This document shows, piece by piece, positions 1-10,722 of a stretch of 41,116 nt of DNA. This DNA comes from an uncultured Chthoniobacterales bacterium (GTDB lineage: Bacteria; Verrucomicrobiota; Verrucomicrobiia; Chthoniobacterales; UBA10450). The notes under the pieces were generated by a model that did no database searches, had not been told where the DNA came from, and saw only the letters and a program-made list of their open reading frames with translations. Within the stretch, counting starts at the first letter, position 1, and each line of letters begins with the position of its first letter. Made by a program: the position numbers and the translations under genes. The stretch covers positions 1 to 41,116 of the forward strand of contig CADCTA010000058.1 in NCBI GenBank assembly GCA_902805675.1. Reading direction: 5' to 3'.

Positions 1-1
1 C

Positions 2-430
2 GCCGGACCGAGGCAGGACGCGCTGGCCGCTTTACGCGCGGCATTCGAGATGACCGGCTCGTTGGCGCGCCTGAACGAGCAGTGGCGGAACCGTGGCTGG
101 CCGGAATTTCGTTTCGGCATCGGCATGTCGCACGGCGACGCGCTGGTCGGCAACGTCGGCTCCGCGCGGAAGATGGACTTCACCTCGATCGGCGACGTGA
201 CCAATGTGGCGTCAAAGATTCAGGAGCTGACCACGGAACTGGAATGCGAGCTGGTGATCAGCGAATCGATGGCGACTCTGGTGAAAGATCATTTCGACCT
301 CGCCGCTGCCGGGCCGGTTTCGTTGAAGGGCCGGCCCTTCGCGATCAACATCTTCATCGTCATGGGCGAGAAACACGCGCCGGACAGCCCGGCGTTGCAT
401 GTCGCCCAGGCGGAGAGCGTTCCCTCGTGA
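2..430 (+). CDS. Class III adenylate/guanylate cyclase, C-terminal part (5' truncated)
   Basis: The reading frame is open to the left edge, so only the last 142 residues are present. They carry the second half of a class III nucleotide cyclase catalytic domain: a GIGMSHG strand, the GNVGS turn, and the segment FTSIGDVTNVASK, which matches the family's 'xTxxGdxVNxAaR' region. This domain makes cAMP or cGMP from ATP or GTP as a dimer. In canonical members the Asn of this segment is followed four residues later by a transition-state Arg; here that place is Lys (N-V-A-S-K). Upstream sensor domains lie outside the window. About 25 residues after the last recognisable strand form a loose tail. The family call is firm; whether the enzyme is active and which nucleotide it uses cannot be told. 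Confidence 0.85.
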   Translation, partial: AGPRQDALAALRAAFEMTGSLARLNEQWRNRGWPEFRFGIGMSHGDALVGNVGSARKMDFTSIGDVTNVASKIQELTTELECELVISESMATLVKDHFDLAAAGPVSLKGRPFAINIFIVMGEKHAPDSPALHVAQAESVPS

Positions 431-451
431 TGCGGATCGCGCGCTAGCGCG

Positions 452-895
452 TCACGAGCGTAGCCGCACCAGCTTCCACTGGAGCTCGCCTGCGGCGCCG
501 ATCTCGAGATACGCAACGCTGGCCGGAGCGCCACGGTTCGGCCGCGTCACGCATCCGGGGTTCAGAAAGCGCACACCGTTGCGCACCTCGTCGCGCGGCA
601 CATGGGTGTGACCGTGCAGTAAGACATCGGTGTCGGCCGGCGGCTGCTTTGGTGGGATGTGAATGAGCCGGAAGCGAACGCCGTTGCGCTCCAGGTCAGC
701 GACGAGCGGCCACTCATGGCTTGAGTCGCAGTTACCGCGTACGATCGTGAGCGGCGGGCCGGCCGCACGGATGCTCTCGAGGATGCTGGCCGCAACGACG
801 TCGCCGAGGTGCCAGATCTCGTCCACGCCGCCCGCAAGCTCATCGAGCTTCGGCGGCAGATGGTTGTGCGTGTCGGCGAGGACGAGAACTCGCAC
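452..895 (-). CDS. YfcE/MJ0936-type metallophosphoesterase
   Basis: A 147-residue single-domain calcineurin-like phosphoesterase. All metal-binding blocks are visible in order: D-T-H at residues 8-10, L-G-D-V near 30, G-N-C-D near 54, a lone His in the LIHIP strand, and G-H-T-H near 95. The short length and GNCD/GHTH pattern fit the YfcE/MJ0936 group, small cytosolic phosphodiesterases active on artificial diesters whose natural substrates are mostly unknown. The protein ends just after the last strand, so it is complete. It converges with the cyclase gene (21 bp between stop codons). No strong ribosome site is seen before the ATG. Domain identity is firm; physiological role is open. Confidence 0.9.
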   Translation of the reverse strand: MRVLVLADTHNHLPPKLDELAGGVDEIWHLGDVVAASILESIRAAGPPLTIVRGNCDSSHEWPLVADLERNGVRFRLIHIPPKQPPADTDVLLHGHTHVPRDEVRNGVRFLNPGCVTRPNRGAPASVAYLEIGAAGELQWKLVRLRS

Positions 896-904
896 GGGCG
901 CGTC

Positions 905-1048
905 CTATCGACGGACACCCCGCGTGGCACCGCGCGTTCCCGCTGTGCGCGCCGCATTCGAGCCGAACATTTTGCCGACTAACTTCGCAGCGGCCTTGAG
1001 TGCAATGATCCTGAAGATGAAGCGAAACATAGTATCGATGAATCGCAT
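905..1048 (-). CDS. Possible small hydrophobic/basic protein, unknown
   Basis: A possible 47-residue product with an amphipathic or membrane-like N-terminal half (MRFIDTMFRFIFRIIALK) and an Arg/Thr/Gly-rich basic tail. It lies 9 bp upstream of the phosphoesterase gene on the same strand, so the two could be co-transcribed. The frame is open upstream to about 1126, but the hydrophobic stretch begins at the ATG used here. No clear ribosome-binding site. I do not recognise a family, and the call rests only on composition and position. The rest of the gap 1049-1248 shows nothing I can name. Confidence 0.3.
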   Translation of the reverse strand: MRFIDTMFRFIFRIIALKAAAKLVGKMFGSNAARTAGTRGATRGVRR

Positions 1049-1248
1049 CTGGAGCGGTGCGCGCGGGTCATTCCCTGCCGCCGCGGTGGGACCGCAGAGC
1101 TGTATAGCCGTGCTTGTATCAAGCACCGCACGCGCGCGGCGCAGCTCACGCTTAGCGACAAGCGCTCGCCGCGGCGACCAGCTTCTCTACACAGCGGTCA
1201 GAGGCCGGCGCTACAGCCGCTGATCGCCACCACAACCGGCTTTCCTTG

Positions 1249-2493
1249 ATGGCCGCTCTGAACTACCTTCCGCCCGTGTCGTTTAGAGATTTTGGCCTGT
1301 CGGATGAGGTAGTTAAAGGAACGGTGGCAATGGGTTTCACTGACCCGACGCCCATCCAGCTGCGCGCGTTTCCAGTCGTTCTCTCGGGCAAGGACCTGAT
1401 CGGCACCGCCCAAACCGGTACCGGCAAGACCGCCGCCTTCGCGTTGCCGATCCTGACGAATCTTGCCAAGCATGGCGCCTTCCGCTGCCTGGTGCTGGAG
1501 CCGACACGTGAGCTCGCCGCGCAGGTGGAGACGGCGTTTCGCGATTACGGACGTTTCACTGATCTGCGCGTGTCGCTCATCCATGGCGGCGTCGGCTACG
1601 GGAAGCAGCGCGAGGAAGCGGCCGCCGGTATGGACATCGTGGTCGCGACGCCTGGTCGTCTACTCGATCACCTCGGCCAGGGCACCATGAAACTCGACAA
1701 GGTGAACATGCTCGTGCTCGACGAGGTCGATCGCATGCTCGACATGGGTTTCCTGCCGGATGTGCGGCGCATCGTGGAGCAGATCTCGACCGATCGTCAG
1801 ACGCTATTGTTTTCAGCCACGCTCCCGCCCGAGATCGATCGGCTCGCCGCATGGGTCCTGCGTGATCCGGTAGTCATCGAGATCGGCGCCAATCGCTCGC
1901 CCGCCGAAACGGTCACGCACGCTGTCTATCCGGTAGCGGCAGAACAGAAATTCGACCTGCTGATGGCGTTGCTGGAGCGGACGAGCTTCGACAGCTGCCT
2001 CATCTTCTCGCGCACGAAACACGGTGCGGACAAAATCGCGGTCAAGCTGAAGCAGGGGAAACATTCCGTCGCCGTGTTGCACTCCAACCGGACACAGCGT
2101 GAGCGCGTCGAAGCGCTCGATGGATTCAAGAGCCACAAGTACGAGATCATGGTCGCGACGGACATCGCCGCGCGCGGCATCGATGTCGCGGGGGTGAGCC
2201 ACGTGATCAACTACGACGTGCCGGAGCATCCGGAGGATTACGTGCACCGCATCGGGCGAACGGGCCGAGCGCAGAAAGTTGGCGACGCATTCACCCTCAT
2301 GAACGGTGAGGAACTTGGCTCGCTGCAATCGATCGAGCGATTCATCGGCGCAAAGATCCCGCGCTTGAAGCTGGAGGGGTTCTCGTATCTCTACACCGCG
2401 CTGTTCGAGCCGGAGCCTTCGTCAGGTGGCAAGCGTGGCGTCGGCGGCGGCCGCACGCATGGCGGTTACTCCTACGGCAGGCGGCGGCGGTAG
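1249..2493 (+). CDS. DEAD-box ATP-dependent RNA helicase (RhlE-like)
   Basis: A 414-residue superfamily 2 RNA helicase with both RecA-like domains. Visible motifs: Q motif with F-x-D-F-G-L and P-T-P-I-Q (residues 12-37), motif I AQTGTGKT (54-61), Ia PTRELA (85-90), Ib TPGR, motif II D-E-V-D (158-161), motif III S-A-T (189-191) and motif VI HRIGRTGR. Motif II has Val where the family normally has Ala. A Gly/Arg-rich tail of about 25 residues ends in RRRR and probably binds RNA, as in RhlE-type proteins. ATG 1249 is preferred over an adjacent in-frame TTG at 1246; neither has a good ribosome site. The likely role is unwinding structured RNA in ribosome assembly or mRNA decay. Confidence 0.93.
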   Translation: MAALNYLPPVSFRDFGLSDEVVKGTVAMGFTDPTPIQLRAFPVVLSGKDLIGTAQTGTGKTAAFALPILTNLAKHGAFRCLVLEPTRELAAQVETAFRDYGRFTDLRVSLIHGGVGYGKQREEAAAGMDIVVATPGRLLDHLGQGTMKLDKVNMLVLDEVDRMLDMGFLPDVRRIVEQISTDRQTLLFSATLPPEIDRLAAWVLRDPVVIEIGANRSPAETVTHAVYPVAAEQKFDLLMALLERTSFDSCLIFSRTKHGADKIAVKLKQGKHSVAVLHSNRTQRERVEALDGFKSHKYEIMVATDIAARGIDVAGVSHVINYDVPEHPEDYVHRIGRTGRAQKVGDAFTLMNGEELGSLQSIERFIGAKIPRLKLEGFSYLYTALFEPEPSSGGKRGVGGGRTHGGYSYGRRRR

Positions 2494-2525
2494 ACGCTTG
2501 CACTTTCCCAAAGTCCTCGCGCCGG

Positions 2526-2647
2526 GTCATCCTGAGGCGGCGAAGCGCGCCGAAGGACCTCGCGCAGGCATGTCGGCTATACTCATCGGCAGTCATGATC
2601 GAGGAACCCGCGTGAGGTCCTTCGCCGTCTGCGCGGCTCAGGATGAC
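2526..2647. repeat. Palindromic intergenic element, family B (copy 1)
   Basis: An inverted repeat with outer ends GTCATCCTGAG and CTCAGGATGAC. The inner arms read CGAAGGACCTCGCGCAGG on the left and GTGAGGTCCTTCG on the right, around a variable centre. It fills most of the 258-bp gap between the helicase and sulfurtransferase genes. The same ends recur at 10447-10672, 26470-26665 and, as one arm, 27899-27940. Confidence 0.85.
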
Positions 2648-2751
2648 CGCGGTGTTTTGCGGGCGCCCGTATTCGTGGCGCACGCTGATGCTGCCTCCCG
2701 CCGCCCCCGTAAAGACTTGCAGCCACCCCGCCCCCCAATGAACATCCACCC

Positions 2752-3615
2752 ATGAACCTGCCGACGTCCTACGCTCATCCCGAAGCGCTCGTCGAGACGG
2801 ATTGGCTCGCGGAGCACCTGAACGACGACGGCATTCGCATCGTCGAATCCAACGAGGACATCCTGCTCTATGACACCGGGCACATTCCCGGCGCGGTGCA
2901 TATCGACTGGCGGTCTGACCTGCAGGATCCGCTGATCCGCGACTACATCTCGCCGGAGAAATTCGCCGAGGTTTGCAGCCGCAACGGCATCACGCCGGAC
3001 ACCACCTGCGTCTTCTATGGCGACAAAGCGAACTGGTGGGCGACATACGCGCTGTGGGCGTTCCGGTTATTCGGCCACACGAAGGTGAAGGTGCTGAACG
3101 GCGGCCGCGACAAATGGAAAGCGGAAGGTCGGCCTTCCACGCGGGAAGTCCCGAAGTACCCGCGGACAGACTACCCGGTTCCACCGAAACGCTTCGATGC
3201 GGAGATCCGCGCGTTTGCTGACGATGCGCTCAAGCAAAGCAAAGCCGGCCAGCCGCTAATCGACGTGCGCTCGCCGGGTGAGTTCAAGGGCGACATCACG
3301 CACATGCCCGAGTATCCGCAGGAAGGCGTCTTGCGAGGCGGCCACATCCCGGGCGCGAAGAGCGTGCCGTGGAAGACGGCGGCCAACGACAACGGCACGT
3401 TCAAATCCGCAAGCGAGCTGGCGAAGATCTACATGCAGGATTGCGGTATCACGCCGGAGAAGGAGACGATCGTCTACTGCCGGATCGGCGAGCGCTCCAG
3501 CCACACGTGGTTCGTGCTCACGTATCTGCTCGGCATCGATAACGTGCGGAACTACGACGGCTCCTGGACCGAATGGGGCAATCGCGTGGGCATGCCGATC
3601 GAGCGCGGCGCGTAG
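2752..3615 (+). CDS. Thiosulfate/3-mercaptopyruvate-type sulfurtransferase (tandem rhodanese)
   Basis: A 287-residue protein of two rhodanese domains, the usual length for this class. The N-terminal domain lacks the active cysteine. The C-terminal domain has the loop C-R-I-G-E-R with Cys243 as persulfide-carrying residue, followed by SSHTWFVL, as in actinobacterial CysA-type thiosulfate sulfurtransferases. The C-x-x-G-x-R loop is more typical of thiosulfate than of mercaptopyruvate users. No signal peptide, so it is cytosolic. The ATG at 2752 has no clear ribosome site. The SufE-type gene follows 99 bp downstream on the same strand, suggesting sulfur handed from this enzyme to a SufE-like acceptor. 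Confidence 0.92.
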   Translation: MNLPTSYAHPEALVETDWLAEHLNDDGIRIVESNEDILLYDTGHIPGAVHIDWRSDLQDPLIRDYISPEKFAEVCSRNGITPDTTCVFYGDKANWWATYALWAFRLFGHTKVKVLNGGRDKWKAEGRPSTREVPKYPRTDYPVPPKRFDAEIRAFADDALKQSKAGQPLIDVRSPGEFKGDITHMPEYPQEGVLRGGHIPGAKSVPWKTAANDNGTFKSASELAKIYMQDCGITPEKETIVYCRIGERSSHTWFVLTYLLGIDNVRNYDGSWTEWGNRVGMPIERGA

Positions 3616-3623
3616 GATGGCGT

Positions 3624-3708
3624 CCTACTCATAATCTTACGCTTACTCCTAATCTCCGGCGCCGCGGTGAGACTGGATTAAGAGTAGGATTAGGATTAAG
3701 AGCAGGAG
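3624..3708. repeat. Palindromic intergenic element, family F (TAATCCTACTC type)
   Basis: The left arm contains TACTCATAATCTTACGC and TTACTCCTAATCT. The right arm contains GATTAAGAGTAGGATTAGG and GATTAAGAGCAGG, which pair with the left arm and also repeat one another in short units. The element occupies nearly all of the gap between the sulfurtransferase and SufE-type genes, and its right end supplies the AGGAG before the next gene. One copy in this window. Confidence 0.8.
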
Positions 3709-3714
3709 TTGCCG

Positions 3715-4179
3715 ATGTACCCGCCGAAGCTCAATAACATCATCAACCTTTTCGAGATGCTGCCGGAAGTGGAGCGTCGCGAAACGCTGGTGTCCTACGC
3801 TGACAGCGCCAAGAAACAGGAGCCGCGTGCGGGTGAACAGTTCGAGCTCGAGGATGTGCGCAAGGACGAGGAGTGCGCCGACACCGTCGGCGTTTATCTG
3901 CACGTGGACGAGGAAGGCAAAGCGCATTTCCGCATGACGCTTGGCGCGGAAGTGCAAACGCTCACCCGCGCGATGACGGCGATTCTTTGCAAAGGGCTCG
4001 ACGGCGCCACCCCGCAGGAAATCCTCGAGCTGCCGAGCGATTTCGTGACCCGCATTGTCGGCGAACAGCTCGTCCGTGTCCGCAGCCAGACGACCTACTA
4101 CATCCTCACGAGGATGAAAGGCATCTGCAAAGTCTACCTCGACCGGCAGCGTCGGATGGCCGCGGCAGCCGTCGCGTAG
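3715..4179 (+). CDS. SufE-family sulfur acceptor protein
   Basis: A 154-residue protein with the SufE fold pattern: helical N-terminus, E-E-C-A-D-T-V-G-V-Y with candidate acceptor Cys54, a strand ending in a hydrophobic helix (TRAMTAILCKGLDG), then TPQEILELP and a helical C-terminus. SufE proteins take persulfide sulfur from the cysteine desulfurase SufS and pass it to Fe-S cluster assembly. The ATG at 3715 is chosen because AGGAG lies 6 bases upstream, one of the best ribosome sites in the window; the TTG at 3709 would be too close to it. No suf operon genes are nearby; the adjacent sulfurtransferase may be its donor. Family assignment is by pattern. Confidence 0.85.
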   Translation: MYPPKLNNIINLFEMLPEVERRETLVSYADSAKKQEPRAGEQFELEDVRKDEECADTVGVYLHVDEEGKAHFRMTLGAEVQTLTRAMTAILCKGLDGATPQEILELPSDFVTRIVGEQLVRVRSQTTYYILTRMKGICKVYLDRQRRMAAAAVA

Positions 4180-4218
4180 CGCGCTGCAAGCTCATTATGT
4201 CCAGCGCCACTCCTCGCG

Positions 4219-4310
4219 GTCATTTCGACCGCAGCGAAGCGGAGTGGAGAAATCCCGTGGCATTACCGATCGGTCCTGCCACGGGATTCCTCCACTTCGG
4301 TCGGAATGAC
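4219..4310. repeat. Palindromic intergenic element, family A (copy 1)
   Basis: Ends GTCATTTCGACC and GGTCGGAATGAC. The inner arms contain AATCCCGTGGCA and TGCCACGGGATT around a 14-base centre. It lies between the SufE-type gene and the mutarotase-like gene. Further copies: 9473, 12357 (variant core), 20706, 23174, 30467 and 40552 (variant core). Confidence 0.9.
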
Positions 4311-4328
4311 GGATTGGGATGACCTATC

Positions 4329-5252
4329 ATGCCCGTTGATCACGTGCCGTTCGGCGGCTGGGCAAACAACCTCCGCATCGCGAACGCACACGCCGAGCTG
4401 ATCATCACGCTCGACGTCGGCCCTCGTGTCATCTCCTACCGCACCGCCGGCGGCGAAAACGTCTTCAAGACATTCGACGCGCACCTTGGCGGGACCGGAG
4501 AGTCGGAATGGAAGTCGCGTGGCGGCCATCGCTTCTGGCTCGCGCCTGAAGATCCGGTGCTCAGCTATTTGCCCGATAATTCGCCGGTAACCCACCGCGT
4601 CATTTCGGAGCACGAAGTTGAAGTCGAAAACGCGCCGGCAGATCAGCTGCCGATCAGGAAGGTGATGAGGCTCGCGCTCGATTTAGCCACGGCGCGCGTG
4701 ACGGTAACTCACCGCGCCACGAACGAAGGCGCACAGCCGATCGCGTCGGCGACATGGGGCCTCAGCGTCATGGCACCTGGTGGCATCGAGATTATCCCGC
4801 TGCCTCCGCTAGGCGAGCATCCGCGCGATCTGCTTCCGAATCGCACCATGATCCTGTGGCCGTTCACCGACATGACCGATCCGCGTTGGCGATGGGGGCG
4901 GCGCTTCATCACGTTGCGTCAGGCAGACGCCGGCCCCACGAAAGCAGGCCTCGCCTTCCGCGAACGCTGGATCGCGTATCACCGAGGCGACTCACTGTTC
5001 CTGAAGACGATCGAGTTCGAGGAAGGCGCGACGTATCCGGATCTCGGTTGCAACTTCGAGACGTTCACGAACGAAGAGATGCTTGAAGTCGAAGCGCTCG
5101 GGCCGCTGGTGGAGCTCGCGCCCGGTGAATCGACCAGCCACACGGAGCAGTGGCAGCTGTTCGACGCCGTGACACCGCCGTCGGATCACGACGACGATGC
5201 ACTCGCGGAGTGGATCGCACCGTACTTAGCGCGCGCTGGTGTCGGCGTTTAA
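4329..5252 (+). CDS. Galactose-mutarotase-like / DUF4380-type protein
   Basis: A 307-residue cytosolic protein, beta-rich throughout, with features common to mutarotase-like sugar-binding sandwiches: LDVGPRVISYRTAGGENV near residues 31-50, GGHRFWLAPED near 74-85, and an ordered series of strands ending in HTEQWQLF. The layout resembles DUF4380 and aldose-1-epimerase-related proteins, which bind or interconvert sugar anomers. I do not see a clear epimerase catalytic His/Glu pair, so enzymatic activity is uncertain. Start ATG at 4329; no strong ribosome site. It stands 44 bp upstream of carB on the same strand with no evident functional link. Confidence 0.7.
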   Translation: MPVDHVPFGGWANNLRIANAHAELIITLDVGPRVISYRTAGGENVFKTFDAHLGGTGESEWKSRGGHRFWLAPEDPVLSYLPDNSPVTHRVISEHEVEVENAPADQLPIRKVMRLALDLATARVTVTHRATNEGAQPIASATWGLSVMAPGGIEIIPLPPLGEHPRDLLPNRTMILWPFTDMTDPRWRWGRRFITLRQADAGPTKAGLAFRERWIAYHRGDSLFLKTIEFEEGATYPDLGCNFETFTNEEMLEVEALGPLVELAPGESTSHTEQWQLFDAVTPPSDHDDDALAEWIAPYLARAGVGV

Positions 5253-5296
5253 ACGAGTGACGCGCGAGTAATTTCGTCTACGCTCCCGCTGCGCAA

Positions 5297-8644
<3,348 letters not shown>

Positions 8645-8695
8645 CCGGCAGCCGTCCGCAAACGCTGCGTGGTACTCGCGCCTCCGGATCAAGAA

Positions 8696-8829
8696 ACGTT
8701 CAACGTCCAACGCTCAACGTCCAACGTTCAAAGCAGAGGAAGACGGCGCCCGTTCTTTCTGAATTCAATGTTGGACGTTGAACGTTGGACCCATTCGACT
8801 TGCGCTCAGGGCAAGCTGTTGAACGTTCT
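8696..8829. repeat. Palindromic intergenic element, family E (CAACGTCCAACG type)
   Basis: The left part is a tandem of near-identical units (TTCAACGTCCAACG, CTCAACGTCCAACG). The right part is the inverted form (TTGGACGTTGAACGTTGGAC) with a last GTTGAACGTTCT at 8818-8829. It lies between carB and the cyclophilin gene and ends 7 bp before the latter's ATG, so any mRNA leader would carry it. Confidence 0.8.
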
Positions 8830-8836
8830 GCCTTCC

Positions 8837-9466
8837 ATGAAACGAATGTTGCTTACCTGCCTCGCCGGCATTGCGCTCGCAGCCGGCAACCTTCACAGCC
8901 AGGAACCCTCACCCACACCCGATATGACTCCATCACCTTCTCCCTCAGCCCAGAACGAAGTCGCAGTGTTCAAGACCAGCGAAGGCGAAATGGTCGCCGA
9001 GTTCTGGCCCGACGTGGCGCCGAACACCGTCGAAAATTTCAAGAAGCTCGCGAAGCAGGGCTTCTATGACGGCACCGCGTTCCATCGCATCATCAAGGGC
9101 TTCATGGCGCAGGGTGGCGATCCGTTGACCAAGGATCCGTCGAAAGAAGCGCGCTGGGGCACGGGCGACCCGGGCTACAAGATCAAAGCCGAGTTCAACA
9201 AGAAGCCGCATGAGAAGGGCGTGCTCTCGATGGCGCGTTCGGCGGATCCTGATTCCGCCGGTAGCCAGTTCTTTCTTTGCTTCGGCAAAGTGAGCCAGCT
9301 CGACGGGCAATACACGACCTTCGGCAGAGTCATCAAAGGCGATGAAGTGCTCGACAAGCTGGCGAACGTGCCGGTGACCTCGAGCGGCAGCGGCGAACGC
9401 AGCAAGCCGGTCAATCGCGTCGCGCTCGAGAGCGTGAAGATCGTGCCGGCTGATTCGGTGAAGTAA
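8837..9466 (+). CDS. Secreted cyclophilin-type peptidyl-prolyl isomerase
   Basis: A 209-residue protein. Residues 1-21 form a Sec signal peptide (KRMLLTCLAGIALAAG, cleavage near LHS-Q), followed by a Pro/Ser/Thr-rich linker to about residue 40. The rest is one cyclophilin domain: FWPDVAPNTVENFKKLA, FYDGTAFHRIIKGFMAQGGD with the catalytic Arg, a GVLSMAR strand, and AGSQFFLCF with the binding-site Gln/Phe. These enzymes speed proline isomerisation during folding, here in the periplasm. ATG 8837 is chosen because it starts the signal peptide; the open frame upstream runs through repeat sequence. No SD-like site, as repeat E abuts the start. Confidence 0.93.
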   Translation: MKRMLLTCLAGIALAAGNLHSQEPSPTPDMTPSPSPSAQNEVAVFKTSEGEMVAEFWPDVAPNTVENFKKLAKQGFYDGTAFHRIIKGFMAQGGDPLTKDPSKEARWGTGDPGYKIKAEFNKKPHEKGVLSMARSADPDSAGSQFFLCFGKVSQLDGQYTTFGRVIKGDEVLDKLANVPVTSSGSGERSKPVNRVALESVKIVPADSVK

Positions 9467-9472
9467 CCGGAG

Positions 9473-9564
9473 GTCATGTCGACCGAAGTGGAGACATCCC
9501 GGGGCAGCACTGCTCGTGATGCCACGGGATTCCTCGACTCCGCTTCGCTCCGCTCGGAATGACA
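9473..9564. repeat. Palindromic intergenic element, family A (copy 2), overlapping a start codon
   Basis: Ends GTCATGTCGACCG and CTCGGAATGAC. The core has ATCCCGGGGCA on one side and TGCCACGGGATTCCTCGA on the other. It begins 6 bp after the cyclophilin stop. The final GGAATGAC holds the ATG (9559-9561) used by the downstream amidase gene. Confidence 0.88.
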
Positions 9565-10443
9565 CCGGATAAGACAGCCGTCGCGCTGGTGCAGATGCAG
9601 TGCGGCGCGGATCCCGAGGCCAACCTCGAGAAGGCGATCTCGTTCATCCGCGATGCCGCGCAGCAAGGCGCGCAGATCGTCTGCCTGCCGGAGCTGTTCC
9701 GCTCGCAATACTTCTGCCAATCGGAAGATCACGCGCAGTTTGCGCTCGCGGAAGAGATCCCCGGGCCAACAACGGCGCGGCTGGGCGAAGTCGCGCGCGA
9801 AGTCGGCACGGTCATCGTTGCCTCACTCTTCGAGAAGCGCGCGGCGGGCGTTTACCACAACACCGCCGCGATCATCGACGCGAACGGGGAGTTCCTCGGG
9901 AAATATCGCAAGATGCACATCCCGGATGACCCCGGGTTCTACGAGAAGTTCTACTTCACGCCCGGCGATCTCGGGTTCAAAGCCTGGCCGACGTCGCGTG
10001 GCAACATCGGTGTCTGCATCTGCTGGGATCAGTGGTATCCCGAGGCCGCGCGGCTGACGGCGCTACGCGGCGCGCAGCTGCTGTTTTATCCGACAGCGAT
10101 TGGCTGGCATCCATCCGAGAAGGAGGAATACGGCGCCGCCCAGCATTCATCCTGGGAGACGATTCAGCGCAGCCACGCGATCGCGAACGGCTGTTACGTC
10201 GCCGCTGTGAACCGCGTCGGCCACGAAGCGCCGGCCGGCGGACCGGGCATCGACTTCTGGGGTCAGAGTTTCCTCTGCGATCCGACCGGAGACATCATCG
10301 CAAAAGGGAGCGTTGATCGTGAAGAGATCGTAATGGCGGACGTGCGGTGGGGTCGAATCGACGAACACCGCACCCACTGGCCTTTTCTACGCGACCGGCG
10401 CATCGATGCGTATCAGGGCATCGAGCAGCGCTTGATCGATTGA
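9559..10443 (+). CDS. aguB: N-carbamoylputrescine amidase-like nitrilase
   Basis: A 294-residue carbon-nitrogen hydrolase with the full catalytic triad: Glu45 in CLPELF, Lys118 in YRKMHIP and Cys155 in CICWDQWYPE. The context GDPGFYEKFYFTPGD and the IGWHPSEKEEYG and AQHSSWETIQRSHA segments resemble the AguB group, which splits N-carbamoylputrescine into putrescine, CO2 and ammonia in the agmatine route. Agmatine deiminase is absent from the window, so the substrate is inferred from family resemblance only. The ATG lies inside the terminal GGAATGAC of a family A repeat. Alignment to the family start (KTAVALVQMQCG) leaves only five residues before the first strand, supporting this start. Confidence 0.9.
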   Translation: MTPDKTAVALVQMQCGADPEANLEKAISFIRDAAQQGAQIVCLPELFRSQYFCQSEDHAQFALAEEIPGPTTARLGEVAREVGTVIVASLFEKRAAGVYHNTAAIIDANGEFLGKYRKMHIPDDPGFYEKFYFTPGDLGFKAWPTSRGNIGVCICWDQWYPEAARLTALRGAQLLFYPTAIGWHPSEKEEYGAAQHSSWETIQRSHAIANGCYVAAVNRVGHEAPAGGPGIDFWGQSFLCDPTGDIIAKGSVDREEIVMADVRWGRIDEHRTHWPFLRDRRIDAYQGIEQRLID

Positions 10444-10446
10444 TCG

Positions 10447-10672
10447 GTCATCCTGAGCCGCGCAGACGGCGAAGGACCTCGCGCTGGAACCTGTGGTATG
10501 CGTCACCGAACGCACTCCAGGGCGCGAGCTATGCGGAACAGAACTGCAAAACCCACAGCCGGTGCGCGAGGTCCTTGATTCGTTCGCTCCCGCTCACTCA
10601 CCGCTGCGCGGCTTCGTCCATGTCGCACCGCTCCCGCGGGCTCCATTCGCCGTCTCCGCGGCTCAGGATGAC
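10447..10672. repeat. Palindromic intergenic element, family B (copy 2, long form)
   Basis: Ends GTCATCCTGAGCCGCG and CGCGGCTCAGGATGAC. The left arm contains CGAAGGACCTCGCGC. The right half is extended by a stretch with GCTCCCGCTCACTCACCGC and GCACCGCTCCCGCGGGCTCC. That extension recurs inverted in the copy at 26470-26665, so the long form is a unit of its own. It fills the amidase-sodC gap. Confidence 0.88.
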
Positions 10673-10722
10673 CGCGTTTGCACGGGCGTTTTACCAGCGA
10701 AGCCGCGGGTGTATCTTCGCGC

